A DNA stretch of 64,000 nt from Paraescarpia echinospica (GCA_020002185.1 CM034536.1:16581680-16645679); one strand, 5' to 3'; counted from the stretch's first letter, positions 1 through 11,400 are shown. Made by a program: numbers and translations. The notes: generated from the sequence alone by a model not told the origin.

Positions 1-1198
1 TAAGCATGACCTCGCTTTAAAAAACCCATGTTGAGATGGGTTTATCAAGTTATGTTTAACAAGAAAATCCACCATGTGATCTTTAATTAGTATTTCTAAT
101 AATTTGCAAATCACTGATGTTAAACTCACTGGTCTATAGTTCTCTGACTTGTTTCGCGAACCCTTTTTAAATAACGGTATAATGTTTGCCTCTTTCCATT
201 CTAAAGGAACCACACCCTCTTCTAATGACAAATTGAAAACTGTTGCAAGCGGTACGCTAATTTGTTCTACAATTTCCAATAGTAGATTGGGCGGAATCCC
301 ATCCACTCCAGGTGATTTATTATCCTTCATAGCCCTTATTTTCTTAGCTACCATTTCCGGGATTACATTTAATTGTCCTAAATAGTCTGAATCTGCTCCC
401 TTGAACTTAGCCTCTGGTACTGGCAGTGAACTAATATCTTCTCTTGTAAACACTGAACTAAAATACTCATTCAGGTCTTCTGCCATTAAGAATCCCTCTG
501 ATATTATATTTCCAGCACTATCTTCTAGTGGACCGACCTTATTTTGAACTTTCGGTTTGCTTCGAATATACGACCAGAAACTCTTGCTGTCATGTTTTAT
601 TTTACTAGCTAATTGTTGTTCATAGCTTCTCTTTGAATTTCTGATTTCAGCTGCAGTTTGGTTAAGTGCTTCTTTATAGATGTTGTAGTCTTCATCATTT
701 CCAGTACATCCATATGATTTTCACATAATTTGTTTATACTTAATTTTTCTAATGGCTTCTTTCGATAAGTGTTTCTTTTTGGACCGTTTCCCTCGTTTTT
801 TTAAGGGTACAAATTTATCGACTATGTACTTAATTTCACTCTTTAATATATTCAAACATTCTGTTGCTGTTTTATTTTTGAATATGTTATTCCAGTCTAT
901 TGTTGCTAAATATTTCCTCATGTCCTTATACCTTCCTTTGTGGAAATTTCTCCTATACTGCTTTTTACTTTTCCTATCTGGTTTTACTCACTATCTGGTT
1001 GTGATCACTACTTCCCAGTGGCTCACATAATTTGACATTGTCAAATAATTAATTATTTGAGAACAAAACTATGTCTAACACATTCTCACCCCTGGTTGGT
1101 TGTGGCACATGTTGAGAAAGTAAAGTATCTTGAACTAAAACTAAAAACTTGTGGTCCTCACTCCACATACTCTGTGGAGATTTCCATTGTATATGCCC
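1..1198 (-). mobile_element. CR1-type LINE fragment (endonuclease end to RT start), cut by window edge
   Basis: This stretch is a close copy of 31,729-32,937, the same part of the fuller CR1 element in this window. Read on the minus strand it runs from the last part of the endonuclease, through a lysine-rich linker (721-921, ending near KKHLSKEAIRKIKYKQ), into the start of the reverse transcriptase. It has stops and indels and is not functional. It enters from beyond base 1 and ends abruptly near 1,198, where a different LINE on the opposite strand begins. The copy keeps one base (near 775) that the fuller element has lost at about 32,495, so the two help date each other's damage. Confidence 0.85.
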
Positions 1199-3790
1199 GC
1201 CTACATAAAAAACATATGCCAACCAAATTAGTTACATTTAATAAATATATCATAAAACAAACATGCATTACTCACCGAATACTGAAATCAATTCGGTATC
1301 AAGACACTATAAAAACAATTAAAAGAAACAAACCCAAATTCGCTAAATTATGAAACTATTAACATTAATCTCAAAACGTATCATACGATATTAAAAAAAA
1401 CACAATCGTATATCTTGAACACAGTTTTAATCTATTCAGAAACGATATAAGAAACACTAGGAAAACTATTAATGAATTTATCTGAGAAAACCTACACCGC
1501 ATAAATTTCCACTAACTTTTAATGATAACGGTATCAAACTAATATATAAAAATATATTGCTAACAAATGTAATACATATTTTAATAAGATTTAACAAGAT
1601 TGCCGACCAGAGCTATAAGCTCCAGACGGCATGCGAAAAAGGAAGCCTTTGGCTTATCGAGAGTCCAAGAATTGTCCACCTACGTATAACCCACCCTCGC
1701 CAGATAGCTGTCAATTTTATTTTTGAACATGTTCACACCACTAGCATTAACACAATCATCAGATAATTTGTTCCAGTCATTTATTGTCCTCAGAGGTATG
1801 AGTACCTTCTTATATACAACCTACACTGTTCCTTGACTAATGCTGCACTGTACCGTCTGGTTATACTGCCTTCTTTCAGTTTGAAGAAAATATTTCTAGC
1901 AATATCTTCATAAGCATTCAATATCTTAAAACGTCTATTTGGTCTCCTCTTAGTCTCCTAGTCTCTAGTGATGTCAACCCACATTCTGATAGGTGTTTTT
2001 CATAACCAAGATCTTTCAGTTCAGGAATCAGCTAAGTTGCTCTTCGTTGCACTCTTTCTAGCTTATCTATGTCCTTCTTACAATAAGGCATCCATGCTTG
2101 TATACAATATTCTAAATGTGGCCTAACTATTGCTTTGTACAGCGGTACAACTGGCTGTTTCTCCTCATATATGATATTTCCCCTAATTAACCATAATATT
2201 TGGCTACCCTTTGAAGCAGCAATTCCACATTGCTTCGAAACTTTCATGTCAGAACTAACTGTTACTCCTAAGTCCTTTTCTTTTACACTTTTACCTAAAA
2301 TAGTATCCCCATTATGTATGCTTTGTTCACATTTCCAGGTCCTATGTGGATGCATTTACACATCCCAAAATTGTGGTATAATACATTAAATATGCAGGTA
2401 ACAACACCTACAATTTGTTTTCTAAAAAACAGATAAATTCTACTTTTACTTTTGTAAATGTAGATGAAGATACTATAAAGAAAGTCTTAAAAAGTATCCC
2501 CACTACAAACAGCTATGGAATTGATGGTATATCTTCAAAATTGTAAAAAAAATTAACTAATTATTATCAAATCATTAGCGATTCTAATAAACCAAATATT
2601 ACATACCAGAATGATCTCTGACAAACTCAAAATTGCTAAAGTTATACCAATATTTAAACAATTATTATCTGAAAATTATAGGTATATCTCTCTTCTTCCT
2701 ACTATATCAAAAGTACTTGAGAAGATAATTTTTACACAATTATAATCATACTTTAATGACTTAAAACTTCTTTTTGATAATCAGTATGGCTTTAGACCTA
2801 AAAATTTTACTGAATATGTGGCACTTGACCTAATTGATAGAATAGTAACTCAAATGGATACAAATGGCATGCCTATTATTATATTTCTCGACTTGTTTAA
2901 GGCATTTGGCACCATCGATCATAACATTCTACTAAATAAATAAAAATACCATGGCCTAAAAGTTTCAACACTACAATTATTTAAAAGTTATTTGCATAAT
3001 AGAACATAATATATTGAAATGGAAGAGATAAAGTCAGACATTTTATCAGAACCATTGACGTTCCTCAAGGTTCAAAATACTATTGTTTGTTATATATATA
3101 TTAACTATTTCTCACATGCCAGTCATAAATTTAATTATATATGCAGATGAAACTACAATATTTAGTACTTTAAACTGTTATAGTGACAACCCCGAAAATA
3201 AAAACATACAATCCTCAATAAATGAAAAACTCTCTAAAGTTATTGAATGGCTACAAATTAATAAATTTACGCTGAATAACAACACATCAAAGTGTATGAT
3301 TTTCAATATGCCAAATAAATGAATAACGACGGTTAAACCTAAAATATATGATATAAATATTGAAAAAATAGCTGAAATTAACTTCTTAATGTTGATTTTG
3401 GACTCAAATTCAATATATATCTCGTCACTATTATCTCACATTAATTATTGCATTATGGCATGAGGTTATCAAGGAAACAGAATTATGAAAATCCAAAAGA
3501 AAGCAATGCGAATAATAACTCACATACTCAACCACTTAAAAAAAAATTAACCTGTTAAAAGTAGAAGACATCTTAAAGCACAATAATTAAAATTTAATTC
3601 ACATATATTCACAAAAATATACCCGATTATTCATTAAAATGGCAAATTGTCCCAAAAGATAACATACACAACTACAACACTCGGAAAACACAAAATATAT
3701 ATACTTTCAGAACTAAGCAGGACTTTGCAACGAAATGCCACTCGCTACAAATAACACTCTCGATTTAATTAAATATACGATATACACCCA
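1199..3790 (+). mobile_element. Degenerate plus-strand LINE, interrupted by a CR1 tail
   Basis: Two pieces of one LINE ORF2 lie on the plus strand: 1,199-1,585 (the linker between endonuclease and RT) and 2,386-3,790 (RT). The second piece shows recognisable but damaged RT blocks: a motif like KSIPTTNSYGIDGISSKL near 2,490, FLDLFKAFGTIDH near 2,890, and YADETTIFSTL near 3,140, where the catalytic YADD has become YADE. There are many stops. It belongs to the same family as 44,746-47,524, whose linker and RT read similarly. A minus-strand CR1 3' fragment (1,586-2,385) sits exactly between the halves, so the CR1 piece inserted later. The clade was not resolved. Confidence 0.7.
1586..2385 (-). 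mobile_element. CR1-type LINE 3' fragment
   Basis: This segment aligns with 30,474-31,280, the 3' end of the fuller CR1 element. On the minus strand it encodes the region after the RT core (motifs GVTVSSDMKVSKQCGIAASKG and RPHLEYCIQAWMPYCKKD lie in 2,032-2,355), followed by 3' UTR. Its 3' terminus shows the family's short repeated tail (TTAAATCTTG type, seen as aagatttaacaagatt near 1,590). It is 5'-truncated and sits inside the plus-strand LINE of 1,199-3,790. Confidence 0.85.
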
Positions 3791-3899
3791 CAGTATGCGA
3801 GGTTTTTCAATATATGTGAACAAATATTCCTTACATTTATGACAGAACAACACAAACACATTCATATAAGCAATGTTTTATTATAAAACTTTGGCAAAT

Positions 3900-4100
3900 G
3901 GGACAGCCCGGCTGGATCTCTCTGGGGCAAGCTGTGACACCGAGCGGATTGGCTGCGAGGCCCGGATATGTTCACGTGACCGGACATGGTCCTGGGCCAG
4001 CTACTCGATCATGATCACGTGACTGCGGCCACGTGACCAGACAATCCTGGGGCCTGCATCCCTCTCGGTGTCAAGCCCTCCCAAGAGAGGTTGTTTATTA
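3900..4100. repeat. GC-rich inverted repeat with three CACGTG motifs
   Basis: A GC-rich island stands out in AT-rich surroundings. Its edges form an imperfect inverted repeat of about 26 bases: the strand from about 3,918 (starting ctctctggggcaagc) pairs with the strand ending about 4,089. Between them lie three CACGTG palindromes near 3,974, 4,016 and 4,030. Downstream on the minus strand of the YR1 recombinase, it could be part of the terminal or internal complementary region of that element, or a promoter-like sequence. Neither is proven. Confidence 0.5.
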
Positions 4101-5193
4101 ACCGAATGCCCCAAGATATTAGGACGGGGTGATGCTGGTTCATGCTGAGAATGCTTGACATTTCCCATGCAATTAAATCTCCTATTTATACACCCGCTGT
4201 GCCAATCTCACTGTGCAGAAATTATGTACAACTCGTGCAACCACGCACACTTGGAGATCAAGCTCCTGTACGTACATTCCCTACTTCATGCACATTACTA
4301 TACTAGCATACATAATACTTAACATATATAAGTGATCGTGCTGACAATAAGATATAATCACCTATTTGTAATACATATTGTGTACAGTAATGTCCTTTTC
4401 TTTCGAAAAGATCGATCACCACACATTGTCCACATATAACGTCATTTTCATCATACAAAAGCCTGACAGTCGAGACTCCTGCCCTCTGCAAGAGAGACTG
4501 CCTGGCTCTTGTGCCCTGTCGAATTACTTCTTGCATGACAACAGAATGACACCACACACAGTATATCCTGCATTATTCTAAATGCTGCATGCAGTACTGT
4601 GACTCTACGCACTCGACCTGTCAACAAGGCATTATATACATGTGCATAAGAGTAGTTATAATCCCCTGCTTTATGTATCCATTTCTAGCCTCGGTAAACA
4701 AGTCATGCTCAACAAGACATATTATGCAAGTAGGCAACAACATAGATTCAAGTATCAGATGTTTTATAATAAACGACCCGACCACCCGATGCCAGGCCTG
4801 TGACTAAGCCCTTGCTAGTCTCCTGCACATCAGGTGGTTAAACCTAATATCCTAAAAGTAAAACAAAGCTCTGGCTTTATTACTGCAATGTCAATCAATA
4901 TTATAACTGCATACCTACAAGTACTTGTTATTATCAAAGTCATACATCAACTAGCTATTTATGTAAAGCATGGCGCGCAGGCCATTAATACTGTAACATT
5001 CAATTTTAAAAGCCACATGGTTGACCAAGCTGTGGATACAATCAACAAGTCGTGCATCGTATATTGTCTTCTAAAGACATAAGTACAGAGACATCCGTAA
5101 GCAAAACACATGTCTGATTGTTTCCACTCAAGACATTTACAAGTGTCAGTCACGACTCCTGCCCCTGCAAAAGCCATTACCTGACCCTTGTGT
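4101..5193. other. Non-coding stretch, probable 3' region of YR1
   Basis: No gene is recognisable here. A weak direct repeat is visible: about 80 bases near 4,465 (cagtcgagactcctgcc) resemble the bases near 5,147 (cagtcacgactcctgcc). The stretch follows the YR1 recombinase on the minus strand, so it is probably the 3' non-coding part of that retrotransposon, which in YR elements carries the unusual terminal repeats needed for replication. That assignment is an inference. Confidence 0.35.
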
Positions 5194-6080
5194 TCATCTG
5201 AGATGCTCACACATAGCCTGTTGGGCCTGTTGTAGAGATTCATGTGATGTTCTGATATATCTGCAGTAGCAATCAGAATTCCATCTACCCAGGGTTCTGA
5301 TCATGTGATCTGGGATGTTAGCTGCTGCGGCCGTAGTAGCGGCCCCTATCCGGAAAGAGTGCCCACTATACAAGGCTGAATTGTAACCCATTTTTGATAG
5401 GAGGATCTTTAGTTTGCCAATGACGAAAGCCCTTATCAGAGGTGCACCTGCGAATGTGGTAAACAGGGGATCATGTGGCTGTGCTGACATAGCCAACCGT
5501 GTCTGCATGAGCGCTAACATAGGCTTGAGAGGGCATATGGATTGCTCTGTAGCAAAATAAGTAAGTGATACCCCCCTGCGGAATGGGTCTGTCTTTGAAA
5601 CTTTCAATTGTAGTGTAAAATAGTGGTCACATGTGTGCAACTGTATGTCTTGCAGACTTAAATCTGTGAGTGGGTCAAATGCGCTTGACTTACTAGTAAA
5701 CTCTCCACATCTCAAAAATCCGAAGAGAAAAAAAAGGCCAGACAAATAACAGTCTCAAGGACCAGGTCCTCATATGCACCTAGAAATCCTGACCTGAGTT
5801 TCTGACATAGTTGGTTTAAAATAGAAGCTGTGATTGGCAGACGAGGTTTAATAATGTTATCTTGTGACTTCTTCACTGCTTTAAGAATAGCTTGCAAACG
5901 TAAAAATGGCTGACCACTCGGAAAACAACATGGGTCCTGAAACCCTGCTTTAACGTATGCAAACCTAGTACCTGCTAGATATGTTTTAATGGTGGAATAT
6001 TTCAAGCGTAATGAGCTGACACAATATGCGACAAAATATATCAAAATGTCTTCAGATGTAACGGGATGAGTGTGGCTCAA
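5194..6080 (-). pseudogene. YR1 tyrosine recombinase, frameshifted
   Basis: Tyrosine recombinase of a DIRS-type retrotransposon, which would integrate the circular DNA copy without target duplication. The N-terminal core-binding part is read from 6,080 to 5,712. The catalytic part is in another frame from 5,745 to 5,194. Catalytic residues are visible: the first Arg in GFLRCGEFT, the H-x-x-R box in GHSFRIGAATTAA, and the nucleophile Tyr in GRWNSDCYCRYIR. The frame changes at a run of eight identical bases near 5,728, so a one-base loss there splits the gene. Its upstream end overlaps the RT stop codon by four bases (TTGA) with no ATG at that point, so it may be made by reinitiation or fusion to RT. 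Family assignment is firm; function is lost. Confidence 0.88.
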
Positions 6081-7201
6081 ATTTGTAGTTCTTTAACCGA
6101 GGCTGCCAAAGCCAGGAGGTAAGAGACAAAACTTCGACCTTGTCTTATCACCCTAGAAGCAAAATGTAAATGGCCCAACAAACTTAACAGAGCTCTCTTT
6201 GATACACTTTGCTTACTTTCAAATTTACATAACATTTCTCGAATTCTGGTGAGCTTGTCTAACGGTAATCTGGCTTCCATAGAGTCAGTGTCGAGGATTA
6301 TACCCAAGTACTGTAACTGGACAGTAGGTCCCACTGTCTTATTACGTGCTATTGGGATCCGTAGCCTATTGAAAATCATTGTAAGTATTGCCATTGTTCT
6401 CTCTGCTGTAGCACTGGGATGGTCTATTGTCAGGTAGTCATCTAAAAGATGGAGAATGAACTCAATCCCGTAATTATGTTTGGCTATCCAACACACAGCC
6501 TGTGAAAGCCAGTCAAATATTTTAGGGCTTGAGCGGCTGCCAAAAACTAGCCTGGTGTAGAAGAAGTATGACCCTTTCCACTTGACCCCATACAGATGCC
6601 ACAATGAAGGGTGGATAGGCACCAGCTTAAATGCATCAACAATATCAGTCTTGCATAACCACGATCCTCTGCCCCTTTCTAAAATCCCTCTAATAGCATC
6701 GTCTAATTTGACATAAGTTAACGAGTATTCCTCTTTGTTGATGAGTTCATTTAAACTAGCATGGTTATCATTGTTATCATGGTTATCATGGTTATCATTG
6801 TTATCATTGTTATCATGGTTATCATTGTTGTGGGGAGCAGATAAATCGACAATCAAACGTTTCTTTCCAGAGTAGGTGCCTTCAGCCACACCAAGTGGGC
6901 TCACCCTGTAGGTTGAGAAAGGGGGTGTTTCAAATGGACCTACCAAATATCCCTTCTGCACTTCATCATCAATTAATGTTGCAACTATTTCTGGCTGAAT
7001 GGTAGCTGACCTATTATTTGGGCATTCTAAGGTAATTGTCGGTGGTTCGCTAATACCGGTGAAAAAACGTTCTCTCAGACCACTGATTAGATTGAACACG
7101 AAATTTCTATCTGGGTGCTCGGCTAACTCTATCTCCAGTCTGTCAATGTCTATAGGGGTCGGGGTCACTGTCTGTCCATCTATCTGGTCTGTCGCTATCA
7201 T
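6077..7201 (-). CDS. YR1 reverse transcriptase, without RNase H
   Basis: An open 374-residue frame with ATG at 7,201, directly after the gag stop (TGA followed by ATG). RT blocks are clear: LIVDLSAPHN, LCKTDIVDAFKLVPIHP (catalytic Asp), FGSRSSPKIFDW, and the active-site LLDDYLTI followed by YLGIILDTDSMEARLP. Related elements, including YR2 here, continue into RNase H after the G-R-S/P-F linker. This ORF instead ends just past GRSFVSYLLALAASVKELQ, and the recombinase starts at once, so RNase H is absent. An in-frame Asn/Asp/His run sits after the first RT block, encoded by repeats of a 9-base unit at 6,762-6,829. The frame is open, but the element around it is broken. Confidence 0.88.
   Translation of the reverse strand: MIATDQIDGQTVTPTPIDIDRLEIELAEHPDRNFVFNLISGLRERFFTGISEPPTITLECPNNRSATIQPEIVATLIDDEVQKGYLVGPFETPPFSTYRVSPLGVAEGTYSGKKRLIVDLSAPHNNDNHDNNDNNDNHDNHDNNDNHASLNELINKEEYSLTYVKLDDAIRGILERGRGSWLCKTDIVDAFKLVPIHPSLWHLYGVKWKGSYFFYTRLVFGSRSSPKIFDWLSQAVCWIAKHNYGIEFILHLLDDYLTIDHPSATAERTMAILTMIFNRLRIPIARNKTVGPTVQLQYLGIILDTDSMEARLPLDKLTRIREMLCKFESKQSVSKRALLSLLGHLHFASRVIRQGRSFVSYLLALAASVKELQI
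6762..6829 (-). repeat. 9-bp in-frame minisatellite inside YR1 RT
   Basis: About eight copies of a 9-base unit (plus strand gttatcatt or gttatcatg) encode a run of Asn, Asp and His residues between the RT block LIVDLSAPHN and the next conserved helix (SLNELI). The unit is a multiple of three, so copy changes keep the frame. In other DIRS-type RTs this spot is a short loop. Confidence 0.85.
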
Positions 7202-8916
7202 TCATTGTGCAGTCGGTGGTCTGTTGTTCGTCCTAGTCTGCGGTTGAGGTGTCCTAACTCTGGATTTATTCGGACACGTGACACTAGCATGTGGCGCTCT
7301 ACAGAAAAGACATGAATGTAGGAATTTGCAATTCTGCCTCATGCAGCCCTGGTCTGAGTTAAAATTGTTGCAGAGTTCCCTCTGACCAACGCTTATTCTG
7401 GGTCGTCCCTGGATGTCGGTGGCAGCAAGGGCATGGCTGGGTTTACCCGTTAATGGACCCCGGGAGAAATTTGGACCTATAGATGGCGACTTGACATTCG
7501 CCAACATAGGGCAGAAACCACTCAAGTGTGCCACACTGCCGCACAACGAACACACGTTCGCGGTCTGACCCACGAATAGGGAACAAAACAAACCATTATC
7601 CCTGACCCCCCAGTCAACCTTCACATTGTGCTGCTGGATAAGGGCAGCGGATCGAGCAGCAAAAGCCTTGTGGTATTCGTAGAAGGCCGTCCCTTCGATC
7701 CTGGAAGCAATGCCTACCACCATTGCCTCGTAAGCATCGAGCTCCTTCCGCCTATCCCATACCTCACACATGATATTCCTATATTTGTTAAATGCTGCAA
7801 TGAACTCGGCTAAAGTTAGGTTGCGGTTTAGCCATGGGTCGGAGGACAGCGGACGGAGGAGGTGGGAAGAGCCGTCTCCTCCCGCATAGCGACTATACTC
7901 TCCCAGGTCGAAGTGTGGGATCAACAGGGTAGCCAGATTAACGTCTTTACCGTCAATGATGGCCGCCCTCAGTGTTGCCGACACCGTCTTGACCTCGGGA
8001 AGGCTCTCGGAGGCTACACCGGTCGTCGAGCTGCCGTGCCATCGATAGGCGTCGGCGGATGCGGGAGCGGCGCGTAACGACGCGCCGGTTGATTGCTCGA
8101 TCGCTTCCATGGCCGTCGTCAGGTTGAAGGCGATCGGTCGCGGCGGAGGGGGCGGCGTCATCGGCGGCGCGGAGAAGTGTATCGGCCGCTGCGAGGTGGC
8201 TGACGAGCCTACGGCCGTCGACGATCCGTCTGCGACGCGCTGTGAACGGATCACTTGGCCTAGTTGTTCGGTCATATCCATCATCGACCGCTGAAGGTTG
8301 CGTACGACGTCCGCCAGTGGCTCCATTTCGCTAGCGGCGTGGCTATCGTGAGCCCGAATTCCCGTCTCGTCGTAGCTCGGCATTTGCCCGCGGGCCCAGG
8401 CGATCGAATTTCCGGCGGCGGCTGTCGTCACGGCTGGTACAGGCTGATAACGTTGTCGTGCCCGGGAAGCCAAGCCATTTAGCTCGGCAGCGATTCCCCA
8501 ACGCGTCGTCGGCGATGTTGGAACGGGCCTCGTGCTATCGCGATCAGCGATGTCACTCATCGTCGTAGTCGGGGTAGGAGCGCACGCAACGACGCCAACA
8601 TCGGTTCCTGGCGGGTCGACCGTGGCGTCACCGTCGCCGAAATTGTCATGGTACATCCGCATCAATTGGGACTTTTTTTTATCCCCGTCGGTAGCTTGAT
8701 GCCACGCTCTTCGATTCGTAAACGTAGCGTCGCCACCGGCCAGTTGGCGGGTCGCCCATTGTCCCGCTGGCGAGTGACCCCCGTTTGCGCCTCGCCATCA
8801 TTCCGTTCTTCGTTAGTTGCAACATGCGGGGAAGATTGAGAGAACGTCACACGCCGACGTACTGCTGGATGATCACGACTATCACAGGCCGATCGTTTTG
8901 GGCGTCCTCGTGGCAT
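7202..8916 (-). pseudogene. YR1 gag-like protein with SAP-like N-terminus and CCCH/CCHC-type fingers, frameshifted
   Basis: The chosen start is ATG at 8,916 (MPRGRPKRSA), chosen because YR2 gag starts alike (MPPRKRKTPKR). The first 84 residues end at 8,662; the rest is in another frame to 7,202. The switch falls at a run of eight A (minus strand) near 8,680. The sequence across the break resembles a SAP DNA-binding helix pair, ending QLMRMYHDN in the second frame. The C-terminal part has Cys/His clusters: CSLCGSVAHLSGFC, then CNNFNSDQGCMRQNCKFLH, then CLFCRAPHASVTC. These would bind nucleic acid, as in other YR-element gag proteins. The giant inverted-repeat element lies immediately upstream, so the gene has been cut off from its promoter. 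Confidence 0.8.
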
Positions 8917-8919
8917 GGT

Positions 8920-8925
8920 GAAGTA
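8920..8925. repeat. Target-site duplication GAAGTA, left copy
   Basis: GAAGTA directly precedes the first base of the long inverted repeat. The same six bases in the same orientation follow its last base (37,600-37,605). Beyond them the flanks differ, as expected for a duplicated target. Confidence 0.75.
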
Positions 8926-8975
8926 TATGGAACGATATTAGGGCCATAATTCCACAATGCTACATTGTTGATTTC

Positions 8976-9176
8976 TGACTTTCGATTATCCTTTTACGCC
9001 GAGATTGTCGAATTATGACTTTCGATTATCCCTTTACGCTGTCATTGTGCAAGATTTTTGTCAAATAATTCATTAGAATGGCGTTTGGTCAAATATTTCT
9101 CTCTCCAAAAGATTTTCTCCAAAAAATGTTCTCCAAAATATTTTCTCGAAACGAAGTTCTCGAAACGAAGTTCTCC
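8976..9176 (+). repeat. Subterminal direct repeats of the giant element
   Basis: Two copies of TGACTTTCGATTATCC followed by a TTTACGC start at 8,976 and 9,016, 40 bases apart. From about 9,095 to 9,176 there follow about six short units of the form TTCTC(C/G)AAA spaced roughly 15 bases apart. Both arrays recur inverted in the right arm (about 37,370-37,550), the second with fewer units. Subterminal arrays of this kind commonly serve as transposase binding sites; here that is only inferred. Confidence 0.7.
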
Positions 9177-9239
9177 AAACGATTATCTGGCACAAATTGG
9201 ACTCAGTGACCTAAGCTAAGCTAAGATGTGCTGCCCCCT

Positions 9240-11400
9240 AGCGAACTACACCGACTTGCAAATACTGAAGTATCCCTTGCAAGTCAGGCCAAAGCAATTA
9301 TATAATTGCTTTGGTCAGGCCTTGCTGTCAGTCACCAACGTCACGTCGTAGTGTACAGAATACTTATATGAAGCATTTTTCACCCACATTATGACCTGTT
9401 ATATCAATGTTGGAGTTTAAAAGAACTCAAAGATGAACGGAAGAAACGAAGTGCCAAGCACTGAAGCAGTCTGCCAGAAAACGCGAATTGATTGTCAAGT
9501 AGGTTGGTACTGTTTGTGAGCGATCATTCATGATGTTTCGAAAACTGTCAATACTAATATTTATTCATACTATAACGTGTACAATTAATTGAATATTATT
9601 AACGATATAGCCGAGCATCGGAACCGTGTGCCTCAGCGTTAAAGATCCGAGCATTGAACGGGCATGCGCCAGTCATCACGTGTTTGCTCTCGCTTCCGCT
9701 AAATATGGCAATAGAGCATAGCGTAGTTTTATTTGGGATCAACGTTGGCGATACGGAACATCCTTTGAAAATCACATTTTATAAACTAATTATGACCAAT
9801 AATGTATTAAGTTGTGCAATTAATTAGTTTGGCTGACTAAAAAGTATTTTTATAATATTGAATGCTATTTGACATTTTAAAACCATGCCATGCTTGTCGT
9901 CATGCAAACTGATTATTAAGTCATTTTGAACTTCTTTTGATATAGACAGAATGTATTGAACATTAGATTAAAGTTGTATTCTGACAACGTTCATCTTTTA
10001 AATACAAATTTCCAGTGAATCGTCATGCCCCATACAATACATAATTTTCAACAACTCCATATAAATTTGTGTTCACACAATATGTAATTCTAAGATCCAA
10101 ATTAAAATTACGTATGCATGTCATGTTTCTTTTTGCAAAAGCGTAATTTATCAAATAACATCAAATGCTAAAGTGACATATACGGTAGCAAGTATACTCA
10201 AATAAGTATATATTGACATTATTGTTTAGGTTGTATATATACACCTTAAACATGGTTGTGTAACTCAGAATGCAACTTTAATCTATGACGAGTAGTTTTT
10301 AACATATGACTGATAATTAAAATATAACATTTCAAATGGAGCCTGTGACCTTAAGCCAGTGGCGTTTTAAAGGTTGAATTAATATTTTCATTTGATATTT
10401 TTGAATTATTTTATTGTTAATTAAGATAGCCTAAAGTAAATATTAGATAGTCCAATTACTATTTATATGTAACGTATTTACATATATTTAAACTGGCTAA
10501 TAGGTTTATAGTGTCAGTACTTAGACACTGATGCTATTCTGCAACTGTGATTGTATTTATAGCATTACTTGACATGTTCTTTCACATATCTGTATGCACT
10601 ATTTCAATAAAATCTTCTTCTGGTGTTTCTACTCTGCTGTTGTCATAACTCATCATAACTAGTATATCATTATATGTAGAACACGTAATAGAGGCGTACC
10701 CAGGATTGATATATTTGTGGGTTCCCAAATGGGTATCACAGTAACGGTGGATGTTGCCTGCCATCATTCACTGTACACTGCTGTATAGTGGGGGGATTTC
10801 TGGGCAACGAGAAAACTCCCCTAGGCACGCACCCGCATAATAACATGAACAATAATAATAATGACTTCTTTATTTACATACATACCTATTTTACAAAACT
10901 ACTATTGCCCACACATATAGGGCCTACATTAAAATAGTTCTGTATGTCCTTGCCAATACTTATGCTTTTCGTGTAATTATGATACCATAGTTTTATTCCG
11001 TTGATATTTTGTTGGCAATTATGTGCATGTATATGCTGTAATTAGACTACACTGCTTTGAGCAATTGCTTTTACAAATTACTATAGCTATAGGTGTACTA
11101 AAAGTATATTTTATTTATAATAATATGCTTTATTCGCAGACTCCACACAACAAACAAATGCATTATTGCGTTCTATAGTTGTGATATTGGCAATAGTTAC
11201 ATATAGCCAGTAAGTAAAATATTGCTGCTACTTGAACCATCAATAAAAATATAATTTAGAACTATAACCGGCATGTAAATCTATATGTCAAAAGTTCTAA
11301 TACCAGGAACACAATAAGCAAATTACTGTAAATAAACATTTCAGTAGCACTATAATATCTGTCAAATCCTAACACCATTTGGAACATATTGTTGTAAGAG
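9240..11400. other. Left arm interior without a recognisable gene
   Basis: AT-rich sequence with one GC-rich, CpG-containing patch at about 9,609-9,720 (gccgagcatcggaaccg and a gcatgcgcc box) that resembles a promoter. A related patch is tripled at 23,829-24,075. The 61-codon ORF at 10,582-10,767 is shared with the right arm but shows no sign of selection. I see no other coding signal. Confidence 0.5.

Noticed and set aside
7628..8482. Several plus-strand ORFs over YR1 gag
   Set aside because: GC-rich antisense shadows of gag, with no motif.
10582..10767. 61-codon ORF conserved in both arms (also 35,998-36,183)
   Set aside because: I count 11 base differences between the copies, nearly all changing the amino acid, so there is no sign of protein-level selection. 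The ORF is open because the arms are recent copies.
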